DNA of 64,000 nt. Origin: Pelobium manganitolerans. Lineage in GTDB: Bacteria; Bacteroidota; Bacteroidia; Sphingobacteriales; Sphingobacteriaceae. This document shows positions 52,509 to 61,700 of the stretch, in pieces. Position 1 is the first letter of the stretch. Each line of letters begins with the position of its first letter. A program made the position numbers and the translations under genes. Below the pieces are notes generated by a model. That model was not told the DNA's origin. It did not search any database and saw only the letters and a program-made list of their open reading frames with translations. Where the stretch lies: assembly GCF_003609575.1 (NCBI RefSeq), contig NZ_MBTA01000028.1:1-64000 (forward strand), written 5' to 3'.

Positions 52509-52546
52509 GTTTAACTTTGTTTAACTTTTCTTGGAAAAAGTTAAAC
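52509..52546 (-). promoter_or_regulatory. Repeated GTTTAACTTT sites before the ECF sigma gene
   Basis: Half-sites at 52509-52518 and 52519-52529 are in direct orientation. The second forms a perfect 11-bp inverted repeat with AAAAGTTAAAC (52536-52546) across 6 bases. The first half-site ends 4 bases from the ATG at 52505. Confidence 0.6.
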
Positions 52547-52575
52547 AAAAATTACGCCAACAATTTATTTCTGCT

Positions 52576-53589
52576 TTAAACGATGTTCACTTCGCGTTCT
52601 AGCTTTACGCCAAACTTTTGGTAAACCGAGTTTATAATTTGTTCGGAGAAATTGAAAACCTCTTTTCCTGTAGCTTCACCGTGGTTTACCAATACTAGGG
52701 CTTGGTTTTTCCAAGTGCCGGTATGCCCAACAATTTTTCCCTTCCATCCGCATTGTTCAATTAGCCAGCCTGCAGCTAATTTGACACCGTCGGGCACGTT
52801 AAAATGTACCACGTTTGGGTGTACCGCTACTAGTTTTTTAAATTGTTGTGCGGTTATTACCGGATTTTTAAAGAAAGAACCAGCGTTGCCAATAGTGGAC
52901 GGATCCGGAAGTTTGGAAACCCGAATTTCTGATACGGTTTGGCTTACATCTCTTATGCTGGGTTCGGTAATTCCTCGGTTTTGCAATTCGGTACTGATGG
53001 CACCGTAGCTGATGTTAATTTGTGCCTGTGTAAATAATCTGAATTTTACGCTGCAAATAATGTACTGCCCTTTTTTTTCTTGTTTAAATATGCTTTCGCG
53101 GTAGCCAAAACGACAATCTGCTTTGTTGAAATGCACAAAATTGCCGCTTGCAATTTCAAAAGCTTCGCAACTTTCAAAAACATCTTTAAGTTCTACCCCA
53201 TACGCGCCAATGTTTTGAATGGGCGAAGCGCCAACCGAGCCCGGAATTAAGCTCAGATTTTCTACTCCGGCAAAACCCCAGTCCACGCAGTAATTTACAA
53301 AATCGTTCCACACCTCGCCGGCGCCGGCTTCAACGGTAACTTCGTTATGGTTAATGCGGTGCTGTATACCGCGGATGTTCATTTTGATCACCAAACCTTC
53401 AAAATCTTGAGTGAAAAGCATATTGCTGCCGCCACCTAAAATCAAACGTTCGGTTTGGTGCCATTTAGGGTCGGCAAACAGCTCTTGCAGTTCTTCTTTT
53501 TGGTTAATTTCTACAAAATAACGGGCAAAAGCCTGAATGCCAAAAGTGTTGAAGTTTTGAAGAGAAACGTTTTGGTGGATTTGTAGCAT
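52576..53589 (-). CDS. murB: UDP-N-acetylenolpyruvoylglucosamine reductase
   Basis: 337 residues; NADPH- and FAD-dependent second step of peptidoglycan precursor synthesis. FAD-binding region: LILGGGSNMLF, LSLIPGSVGASPIQNIGAYGVE. Catalytic C-terminal domain: ADCRFGYRESIFK, GNAGSFFKNPVI, and the late glutamate region VNHGEATG. Length and order match the E. coli-type enzyme (about 340). The frame extends 20 residues upstream (IPNTQYSIL...), but that is only the translation of a tandem repeat; ATG at 53589 is the true start. Confidence 0.95.
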   Translation of the reverse strand: MLQIHQNVSLQNFNTFGIQAFARYFVEINQKEELQELFADPKWHQTERLILGGGSNMLFTQDFEGLVIKMNIRGIQHRINHNEVTVEAGAGEVWNDFVNYCVDWGFAGVENLSLIPGSVGASPIQNIGAYGVELKDVFESCEAFEIASGNFVHFNKADCRFGYRESIFKQEKKGQYIICSVKFRLFTQAQINISYGAISTELQNRGITEPSIRDVSQTVSEIRVSKLPDPSTIGNAGSFFKNPVITAQQFKKLVAVHPNVVHFNVPDGVKLAAGWLIEQCGWKGKIVGHTGTWKNQALVLVNHGEATGKEVFNFSEQIINSVYQKFGVKLEREVNIV

Positions 53590-53632
53590 GGGGCTGAGTA
53601 TTGAGTATTGAGTATTGGGTATTGAGATTTGT
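53590..53632 (-). repeat. CTCAATA heptamer repeat before murB
   Basis: On the coding strand: CTCAATACCCAATACTCAAT and onward in exact 7-base steps, ending 6 bases before the murB ATG. It is the same unit and orientation as the two tracts before cysD. Confidence 0.75.
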
Positions 53633-53720
53633 AGCGGTAAAAATATCAAAATTGGATGATGACAGGAAGATAAACTAGCCGATTATGATTTCTAATGAAC
53701 TAACAAGCTAATGAACTCCT

Positions 53721-54158
53721 TCACTTAAAAAACTTCTTGCTGGCCACTAAAAGGCCAAATTCTTCCGAACCATCTTTTTGGGTGCTTTTGTGGTGCATTT
53801 TATGCGCGCGCCTAATTCCTTTTAAATAACGGTTATTGCTTTTGAAGGCTTTAAAGCGGTTATGGATAAACCAATCGTGAAAAATAAAGTAGATAAACCC
53901 GTAAAAGCTAATGCCTAATCCTATCCAAAAATAAACGTTAAAATCTGTCTGTCCGTACCACATCAGCGCAAGCGAAATTAAAGCGAACGCGAGGCTAAAC
54001 ACATCGTTTAATTCAAAAAAGCCATGACGTTGCTGGTGGTGTGTTTTATGGATAAACCACAATGGCCCATGGAATAGGTATTTATGCAATGCCCATGAAA
54101 AAAGCTCCATCCCGCTAAGGGTAAATATGAGGATTAAAATTGCGTAGTACCAGCTCAT
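53721..54158 (-). CDS. crtZ: Beta-carotene hydroxylase-like protein (CrtZ family)
   Basis: 145 residues with about four membrane helices. The di-iron histidine motifs are present in order: H.YLFH (HKYLFH), HKTHHQ, HDWFIHNR, HKMHH. This pattern is shared by CrtZ carotenoid hydroxylases and related sterol desaturase-like proteins; the short length favours CrtZ. Likely reaction: hydroxylation of beta-ionone rings to give zeaxanthin. No other carotenoid genes are in the window. Confidence 0.82.
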   Translation of the reverse strand: MSWYYAILILIFTLSGMELFSWALHKYLFHGPLWFIHKTHHQQRHGFFELNDVFSLAFALISLALMWYGQTDFNVYFWIGLGISFYGFIYFIFHDWFIHNRFKAFKSNNRYLKGIRRAHKMHHKSTQKDGSEEFGLLVASKKFFK

Positions 54159-54229
54159 TTAAAGTTAAAAATCGTTAATTAAGTGACGTATCGCTATTTT
54201 AGCTAAAAAATATTCCAAAACAAAAAGGT

Positions 54230-54835
54230 ATGGAACAGCAAGATCAGAAAAGAGAGCAGATTTTAGAAGCTGCGTTAAAGCGTTTTGCGCATTTTGGTTT
54301 AAGCAAAACCACTATGAATGATATTGCCGGCGACTTAAACTTTTCTAAGGCCTTGCTGTATTATTACTTTCCGGATAAGCTGAGCCTGTATGCCGCCGTT
54401 TTAGAAAAAGTTTTCGCCGAAATTAACAGCGCCACCGCCCAGGCACTTAAAGGCGCTACCACGCCGGAACAAGCCGTAAAAGTTTATGCGAACGGTCGCG
54501 TAACTTTTTTAGAAAAGTATTTCCCTTTGCTGGATTTTAACAAGTTTTTAAATATTGATAAATACGAAGACCTGAAAAAAATATTGGAAGCGGCCAACGA
54601 GGCAGAAGTACAGCACCTAAAAAGCATTATGGAGATAGGGGTGAAGGCGAAGCAATACCATATTGAGGATATTGACCACACCGCCCGCTTATTGTTCGAC
54701 GTTATACAGGGCATCCGCGTGTTGCATATTACCAACGCGCAGGTGCAATTTGGGATAGATAAAAAGTTTTTAAATGTAATATCGGACCGGCAACAGGAAA
54801 TTATGTCGGTGTTTTTACGGGGGTTGAGGTGTTGA
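54230..54835 (+). CDS. TetR family regulator 1
   Basis: 201 residues. The N-terminal TetR helix-turn-helix (KREQILEAALKRFAHFGLSKTTMNDIAGDLNFSKALLYYYFPDKLSLYAAVLEKVF) is followed by a helical ligand domain with no family match. It is the first of three TetR genes in a row, all upstream of the RND efflux operon, and is separated from the second by a terminator. Confidence 0.9.
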   Translation: MEQQDQKREQILEAALKRFAHFGLSKTTMNDIAGDLNFSKALLYYYFPDKLSLYAAVLEKVFAEINSATAQALKGATTPEQAVKVYANGRVTFLEKYFPLLDFNKFLNIDKYEDLKKILEAANEAEVQHLKSIMEIGVKAKQYHIEDIDHTARLLFDVIQGIRVLHITNAQVQFGIDKKFLNVISDRQQEIMSVFLRGLRC

Positions 54836-54865
54836 GGTAAATCCATCATCCAATTGTCATTAACA

Positions 54866-54903
54866 AAAAAAATCCCGCCAAGCCTTCGGCGGGAATTTTT
54901 TTT
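54866..54903 (+). terminator. Intrinsic terminator after TetR 1
   Basis: TCCCGCC pairs with GGCGGGA across AAGCCTTC, flanked by A and T runs; eight or more T follow. Confidence 0.92.
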
Positions 54904-54942
54904 GCCGTACTTTTGACTAATTAATTTAAAAAGTCAGAAAGT

Positions 54943-54948
54943 AGGAGG
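54943..54948 (+). promoter_or_regulatory. Strong Shine-Dalgarno site fixing the TTG start of TetR 2
   Basis: AGGAGG lies 6 bases before the TTG at 54955. Clear Shine-Dalgarno sites are otherwise rare before starts in this window, so this one supports the unusual start codon. Confidence 0.7.
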
Positions 54949-54954
54949 TTCAAA

Positions 54955-55572
54955 TTGAGCGTTTCAGCAACAGATCAAAAGCAAGAGCAAATTATAGAAG
55001 CGGCGTTAAAGCGCTTCGCGCATTTTGGCGTGGCAAAAACCACCATGAGCGAAATTGCCGATGACCTTTCTCTGTCTAAAGCATCGTTGTACTATTATTT
55101 TCCAGACAAAACCGCTTTGGTGCTGGCTGTTGGCGAAAATATCCTCAGCGTTTTTTTAGATGAACAAAGTAAGGCCTTAGCAAACGCCCAGTCTTTTGAG
55201 GAAGGCATTAACGCAATTATTGAGGTGCGCATTTGTTTTGGCCGCAAATATTTTATGATGCACATAGGCGACGGGCAAAGTGATGTAAACACCGCCGACC
55301 CAAAATTTAAAACTGCCTTAGATCATTTAAAACAAACAGAGCTGGATATGATGGCGGCTTACATCCGCCAGTATCAAAAAGAAAAAGTGCTAAAAGATGT
55401 GGATGCCAAAGAAACTGCCGAAGTGCTTTTGGATGTTTTGGTGGGCTTGTGGATTGCCGAGATACACATTCACCAAAAAAGCTTTGTGCCTACCAACGAA
55501 CTTTTTGAACGGATTAGAACGAAAACAAAACGCATGGTTTCAATTTTTTGTGATGGAATTAAAAGAAACTGA
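54955..55572 (+). CDS. TetR family regulator 2
   Basis: 205 residues. The helix-turn-helix domain is very similar to TetR 1 (KQEQIIEAALKRFAHFGVAKTTMSEIADDLSLSKASLYYYFPDKTALV), so the two are likely duplicates; the C-terminal domains have diverged. Start codon TTG, with an AGGAGG site 6 bases before it. The end overlaps TetR 3 by 20 bases, so 2 and 3 are translationally coupled. Confidence 0.88.
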   Translation: MSVSATDQKQEQIIEAALKRFAHFGVAKTTMSEIADDLSLSKASLYYYFPDKTALVLAVGENILSVFLDEQSKALANAQSFEEGINAIIEVRICFGRKYFMMHIGDGQSDVNTADPKFKTALDHLKQTELDMMAAYIRQYQKEKVLKDVDAKETAEVLLDVLVGLWIAEIHIHQKSFVPTNELFERIRTKTKRMVSIFCDGIKRN

Positions 55573-56158
55573 TATACAGGGTAGGATTATAGAAAAGGCA
55601 AGGGAGCTGTTTTTCTTTTTCGGGGTGAAAAGCATTACCATGGACGATATTGCTAAGCACCTCAGCATCTCTAAAAAAACACTGTACAGCTGTTATAAAG
55701 ACAAAGCCGAGATAGTGAATTTAATCATGGGCGATTTATTGCAGGCGCACGTCGCAGAGATTTTAAAAACCAAGGAAACGGCGGCTAATGCAGTAGAAGA
55801 AGTGCTGACACAATCGCGCGTGCTGTACCAGATTTTTAAAGAGGTAAAGCCCAATGTGTTTTTTGAAATAGAGAAATACTTCCCAGAAATAGCCGGCCAA
55901 TTTGCCGACCACCGCGGTACCTGCGTTTTAGAAAGCATCAGCCAAAACTTAGAGCGCGGCATTGCCGAGGGTTTATACCGCAATAACCTTGATATACCCT
56001 TTGTTGCCCGTTTACGCTTAAATGCTTTAATGTCCGCTTTTGACGAAAAAGCCTTTGAAATGGAAATGCCGACTCTACATATACTTAACAAACTCACATC
56101 TTTTTACTTACACGCCATTTGCAGTGCAGAGGGCAAAAATTTTATAGTAGAACAATAA
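55553..56158 (+). CDS. TetR family regulator 3
   Basis: 201 residues. N-terminal TetR helix-turn-helix: GRIIEKARELFFFFGVKSITMDDIAKHLSISKKTLYSCYKDKAEIVN. The open frame extends upstream to 55397, but ATG at 55553 (MELKETDIQG) gives the family-like start. It overlaps TetR 2 by 20 bases and ends 2 bases before the TolC gene, so it heads the efflux operon; the usual role of a TetR in this position is drug- or stress-responsive control of the pump. Confidence 0.88.
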   Translation: MELKETDIQGRIIEKARELFFFFGVKSITMDDIAKHLSISKKTLYSCYKDKAEIVNLIMGDLLQAHVAEILKTKETAANAVEEVLTQSRVLYQIFKEVKPNVFFEIEKYFPEIAGQFADHRGTCVLESISQNLERGIAEGLYRNNLDIPFVARLRLNALMSAFDEKAFEMEMPTLHILNKLTSFYLHAICSAEGKNFIVEQ

Positions 56159-56160
56159 CA

Positions 56161-57525
56161 ATGAAAACAACAATGAAAACAATAAAGCTGATGACGCTGA
56201 TGCTTTTAGGCTTTGGGCTGTTAACTACGGCACAGGCGCAAGAAACGTTAACGTTAAAAGAGGCCTTAAACTATGCGCTAAAAAACAGCGAGAGCGTGCG
56301 CAAAGCCTACTTAAACATTGAAGGCGGCAAGTACGAAACGGCAGAAATTAGAGCGCAGGCTTTACCGCAGTTAAATGCCACAGGTACTTTAACAGATAAC
56401 TTGCTTTTGCAAAAAAGCCCGCTGCCCGGAGAGATTGTAGGCAAGCCTGGCGAAACTATTTTGGTGGCTTTCGGACAAAAATGGAACTCGGCTATACAAG
56501 TGCAGGCAAGTCAGCAACTGTTTAACCAGTCGGTTTTTACAGGCTTAAAAGCGGCCAAAGCCGGCGAAGAGTACTATAAGCTTAACGCCGATTTGAGCGA
56601 GGAAAACATTTTGCAACAGGTGGCAACCGCTTATTACCAGGTGTTGGTTACGCGCGAGCAAATTGCGGTTATTGATAGTAACTTAAAATCGCTGCAAACC
56701 ACGCAAAACATCATTGGCACGCAATACCAAAACGGCTTGGCTAAAAAAATTGATGTGGACCGTGTTAAGGTGAGCATCACCAACTTAAACAACCAACGCA
56801 CCGAGCTTTTGAATGCTGTTACGCAGCAAGAAAACGCCCTGAAATTTTATATGGGGATGCCTATAAACCACGAAATTGTTTTACCAAAAGTTGAGCTGAA
56901 CAAAATAAGTGAAGATGCTGTGGCTGTTGCCGATAGCGTAAACACCAGTTTTTTAACGCAGTTTAAGGTAATTAATAAACAAAAGGAGCTGTTGCAGTTT
57001 CAGAAAAAAGCTTACCAAGCCGAGTATTTTCCACGCCTGTCTTTTAACGCCGCGTACGGCTACTCGGGCATTAGCCAAAAATTCGATTTGTACGGTGGCA
57101 GCAACTCCACTGCGCGTTGGTTTGATGCTTCATCTATCGGTTTAACTTTAAACATCCCAATTTTTGATGGCTTTGCCAGAAGATCAAGAGTAAACAAAGC
57201 CGATGTAGAACTCAGGAAACTTAACGAAGACATCAGAAATACGCGCCAGTCTTTGAATTTGGCTTACAGCAATGCCAAAATCCAGATTAGAAACAGCGTG
57301 AACACCATTTCTTCGCAAGAAGAGAATATGCGTTTGGCCCAAGAGATTTACAACAGCACGCAAAACAACTATAAAAACGGCTTGGCCAGTTTAACAGATT
57401 TGTTAGACGCCGAGAACTCGTTAACCAAAGCCCAAAACAGCTATACCGAAGCTTTGTTAAACTATAAGTTGGCAGAAATCCAGCTGATAAAATCAAACGG
57501 AAACATCAAATCGTTATTAAACTAA
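56161..57525 (+). CDS. TolC-family outer membrane efflux protein
   Basis: 454 residues with signal peptide (LMTLMLLGFGLLTTAQAQ) and two long repeated helical/barrel halves: TLKEALNYALKNSESVRKAYLNIE at the N-terminus and RSRVNKADVELRKLNEDIRNTRQSLNLAYSNAK in the second half. The QATVAYYQVL-like helix and a final ENSLTKAQNSYTEALLNYKLAEIQL match outer membrane factors. It forms the outer channel for the adaptor and RND pump encoded next. The start is the ATG at 56161; an earlier frame overlaps TetR 3. Confidence 0.9.
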   Translation: MKTTMKTIKLMTLMLLGFGLLTTAQAQETLTLKEALNYALKNSESVRKAYLNIEGGKYETAEIRAQALPQLNATGTLTDNLLLQKSPLPGEIVGKPGETILVAFGQKWNSAIQVQASQQLFNQSVFTGLKAAKAGEEYYKLNADLSEENILQQVATAYYQVLVTREQIAVIDSNLKSLQTTQNIIGTQYQNGLAKKIDVDRVKVSITNLNNQRTELLNAVTQQENALKFYMGMPINHEIVLPKVELNKISEDAVAVADSVNTSFLTQFKVINKQKELLQFQKKAYQAEYFPRLSFNAAYGYSGISQKFDLYGGSNSTARWFDASSIGLTLNIPIFDGFARRSRVNKADVELRKLNEDIRNTRQSLNLAYSNAKIQIRNSVNTISSQEENMRLAQEIYNSTQNNYKNGLASLTDLLDAENSLTKAQNSYTEALLNYKLAEIQLIKSNGNIKSLLN

Positions 57526-57607
57526 AAATGGCCGGGCGCTAAGTCATCGGCGCAAGCCAAAATAAATTAAAGAGCTTTTAAAACTAACAATCCAAATAAA
57601 TAAGAAA

Positions 57608-58663
57608 ATGAAAAAAGTAATTGTACCAATTATAGCCATAGTTGCAGCGGTTGTAATTATTGGTTGGGTGCTATCTAACAATAAGAAGAAAAACGAGGAA
57701 AAAACGGCAATTGTGGCCGCAAATGATGGTGCCGTAGCCGTACGTGCAGCCGTTGCCGAGCGTAAGCAGGTAAACCTTGATTTTAGCGCCAACGGAACTT
57801 TTGCACCGTCGCAAGATTTAACTTTCTCTGCCGAAAACAGCGGCCGCGTTACCAAAATCACTGTTGATGAAGGTAGCCGCGTTTCCAGAGGTCAGGTTTT
57901 GGCTTATATTGATGATGAGCTGTTAGACGTTTCTGTACGTAATGCAGAAGCTAATTACCAAAACGCTTTGCGCGATTTGGAACGTTACGAAAGCTCGTAC
58001 AAAACAGGCGGGGTAACGCAACAGCAGCTGGACCAGGCTAAACTTGGCTTATCCAACGCGAAAGCCAATTTGCAACAAGCCAAAAGGCGTTTAAGCGATG
58101 CCAACATCAAATCGCCGATAAACGGAATTGTGAACAAACGCTTTATAGAGCAAGGTGCTTTTGTTGCCGCCGGTACGCAGCTTTTTGAAATTGTAGATGT
58201 ATCTAAATTAAAATTGGCTTTAACCGTGAATGAAACGCAGGTAGCCAACCTTAAATTGGGCGATAGGGTTAAAATTAAATCTAACGTTTTCCCTGATCAG
58301 GATTTTGCGGGTAAAATCACTTTCATCGCGCCAAAAGCCAATGAATCTTTAAACTTTCCGGTAGAAATTGAGCTAACCAATAGCAACGGAAAAATTAAAG
58401 CCGGAATGTATGGTACTGCAATTTTCGAATTCCCGAAACAAGCGCCAGCATTAACCGTTCCGCGTGCGGCATTTGTAGGCAGCGTAAGCAGCAATAAACT
58501 TTTTGTTTTGCAGGATAGCGTAGCTAAAGAGCGCAAAGTAATTGCCGGAAGAATTTTAGCCGAGCAGGTAGAGATTTTAGACGGTTTAAAAGAAGGCGAA
58601 AAAGTAATTACAAGCGGCCAAATAAACTTGGTTGACGGAACAAAAGTTTCGGTTATAAAATAA
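57608..58663 (+). CDS. RND efflux periplasmic adaptor (HlyD/AcrA family)
   Basis: 351 residues. An N-terminal membrane anchor (VIVPIIAIVAAVVIIGWVLS) is followed by a beta-barrel/lipoyl region (SAENSGRVTKITVDEGSRVSRGQVLAYIDDELL), a short coiled coil of about 60 residues, and SPINGIVNKRFIEQGAFVAAGTQLFEIVD from the second lipoyl half. Joins the RND pump to TolC. An 82-base spacer separates it from the TolC gene. Confidence 0.92.
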   Translation: MKKVIVPIIAIVAAVVIIGWVLSNNKKKNEEKTAIVAANDGAVAVRAAVAERKQVNLDFSANGTFAPSQDLTFSAENSGRVTKITVDEGSRVSRGQVLAYIDDELLDVSVRNAEANYQNALRDLERYESSYKTGGVTQQQLDQAKLGLSNAKANLQQAKRRLSDANIKSPINGIVNKRFIEQGAFVAAGTQLFEIVDVSKLKLALTVNETQVANLKLGDRVKIKSNVFPDQDFAGKITFIAPKANESLNFPVEIELTNSNGKIKAGMYGTAIFEFPKQAPALTVPRAAFVGSVSSNKLFVLQDSVAKERKVIAGRILAEQVEILDGLKEGEKVITSGQINLVDGTKVSVIK

Positions 58664-58761
58664 TTTAAAGCAAATGAAAGCACTTTGGTTTTACCATTTG
58701 TAAAAGCCGGTGCCGTGCCTTTAAGGCGCCATTAGCCGATAAATAAATAGCATATAAACAA

Positions 58762-61700
58762 ATGAAAGTTACAGAAATATCAATTAAGCGGCCAACGCTT
58801 GTAATTGTTGTATTTACCGTACTTACCCTTGCCGGTATCTTGAGCTATTTCTCGTTAAACTACGAGTTGTTGCCAAAATTTTCGCCTTCGGTAGTGTCTG
58901 TAAGTACCATATATCCCGGTGCATCGCCAAACGAGGTGGAGAACACCGTTACTAAAAAAATAGAGGACGCGGTATCGTCCATGGAAAACATCAAGAAACT
59001 GGAAGCACGGTCCTTTGAGAGTTTATCTGTGGTAACCATTACACTAAACAGCGGCACCAACGTAGATTTAGCGCTTAACGATGCGCAACGTAAAGTAAAC
59101 GCGGTTTTAAAAGATTTGCCAGATGATATTGATGCGCCTACGCTCAATAAATTCTCCTTAGATGATTTGCCGATTATCACCATGTCGGCTTCTGCAAAAA
59201 TGACCGATGCGGAGTTTTATGATTTGATGGACAAGCGTATTGCACCCATTTTTTCCAGGGTTCCGGGTGTGGCGCAAGTGAATTTGATTGGCGGGCAAGA
59301 GCGTGAGATACAAGTAAACATTAACGCAGGCAAGTTAGAAGGTTACGGGCTTTCTTTACCGCAGGTGCAGCAGGCCATTTTAACTTCAAACTTGGATTTC
59401 CCAACTGGATCTATCAAAACCGATAAAGAAGACGTATTGATCCGTTTGGCGGGTAAATACAAAAACGTAGAGGAAATCCGCAATTTAGTGATTAGCACCT
59501 CTAAAAATGGCGCGCAAATACGTTTAGGTGATATTGCCGATGTGCAGGACACGCAAAAGGATGTAGAGAAGATTGCGCGTGTAGATCAAAAAAGCGCTAT
59601 TGCGTTGCAGGTGCTTAAACAATCGGACGCTAACGCGGTGAAAGTGAGCGAAGGCGTGCACGCTATGGTGCAAAAAATTGAGCAGGACTATAAAAATGTG
59701 GGTTTGCAGATTAGCATTGCAAACGATAGTTCTGTATTTACTTTAGAGTCTGCGGATGCCGTAATCCACGATTTAATTTTGGCGATTATCTTGGTGGCTT
59801 TTGTGATGTTGTTTTTCTTGCACAGTATCCGTAACGCCGTAATTGTAATGGTGGCTATCCCGTTGGCTTTAATTGCCACTTTTATCGGGATGGATTTGCT
59901 GGGCTACTCGCTCAACTTAATGTCTTTGCTAGGTTTATCCTTGGTAGTAGGTATTTTGGTGGATGATGCCATTGTGGTTTTGGAGAACATTTATCGCCAC
60001 ATGGAAATGGGTAAAAACAAGGTGCGTGCAGCGATGGATGCCACGCAAGAAATCGGTTTTACTGTAACCTCCATCACTTTGGTAATTGTGGTGGTGTTTT
60101 TTCCAATTGCCTTAAGCACCGGTTTAGTGTCTGATATCTTGACCGAATTTTGTGTGGTGGTAATTATATCTACCTTGCTTTCTTTGGTAACGTCATTTAC
60201 TGTGGTGCCATTGCTATCATCACGTTTTGGAAAGTTAGAGAAGTTAACCAACCGTACTTTTTTCGGCAGATTAATTTTAGGTTTCGAAAAACAGTTACAA
60301 CGGTTTACAGACTGGGTTACGCGCATTTTAGTTTGGTCTCTAGGGCACAAGAAAACCACTTTAGGTATCGTGTTTGGCTTATTGATAGCTTCCTTTATGT
60401 TGCTGGCAAAAGGTTATATAGGTGCCGAGTTTTTTGCGCAGAGCGATAAAGGCGAGTTTTTGGTACAGATAGAGATGCCAAAAGACGCTTCTATTGAACA
60501 AACCAACCAAATGACGCGCAAAGCCGAAGCTTTCTTAAGCAAAAAGAAGGAAGTGGTATCATTAATTACCACGGTTGGCCAGTCTAGTGAAGGTATGGGG
60601 GCCTCGCAGGCTACTGCTTACAAGGCAGAGATCAACGTGAAATTGGTCGAGAAAAAAGACCGTGAAGACGATGCAACTATATATGCGGCCAAAGTAAGTA
60701 AAGAGATGTCGAAAGTGTTGGTAGGTGCAAAAATTAAAACCGTGCCTATCAGTATTTTAGGTACCGCCCAGCAAGCACCAATTAGCTTGGTGGTAATGGG
60801 GTCTGATTTGGATAGCGTAATGAAGTTTGCAGAGAAAGCTAAAGATGTGCTGGTGAAAATCCCCGGTGCATCGGAGGTGAAACTTTCTGTAGAAGCTGGT
60901 AGTCCGGAGGTGAGCGTACAGGTGGATCGCGATAAAATGGCGGCTTTAGGTTTAACGCTACAAACCGTTGGTGCAACCATGCAAACAGCGTTTAGCGGTA
61001 ATACCGACGGTAAGTTCCGCCAAGGCGAGTACGAGTACGATATTAACATCCGTTACCAGGATTTCGACCGTAAAAACGTGGAAGACGTAGCTAATTTATT
61101 GTTTGTGAACAGCCGTGGCGAGCAGGTTAAGTTATCACAATTTGCTACGGTAACGCAAAGCTCGGGACCTAGCCAGTTAGAGCGTCGTGATAAAAGCACT
61201 TCAGTTTCTGTACAGTCGCAAGCGGTGGGTAGGCCAAGCGGTACCATCGTAGCAGATTTTCAAGAAAAGTTAGACAAAATGCCTAAGCCAACAGGCGTAA
61301 GCTTGGTTTGGAGTGGCGATATGGAAAACCAGAGCGAAGGTTTCGGTACTTTGGGAATTGCATTGTTGGCTTCTATTTTATTGGTGTACTTTATTATGGT
61401 TGCATTGTACGATAGCTTTGTTTACCCATTTGTGGTGATGTTCTCTATCCCGCTTTCGATTATCGGGGCATTGCTTGCACTAGGTTTAACCAATAATACG
61501 CTTAACTTATTTACCATTTTAGGTTTAATTATGCTAATTGGTTTGGTAGCTAAAAACGCCATCATTTTGGTGGATTTTACCAACCAAATGAAGGCCGAAG
61601 GTAAAAGCACGCGCGAAGCATTAATATTGGCTAACCACGCACGTTTACGCCCAATTTTAATGACAACCATTGCCATGGTGATAGGTATGTTGCCAATTGC

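Noticed and set aside
53590..53649. N-terminal extension of murB
   Set aside because: The extra residues (IPNTQYSIL) are the translation of a heptamer repeat; the family start is the ATG at 53589.
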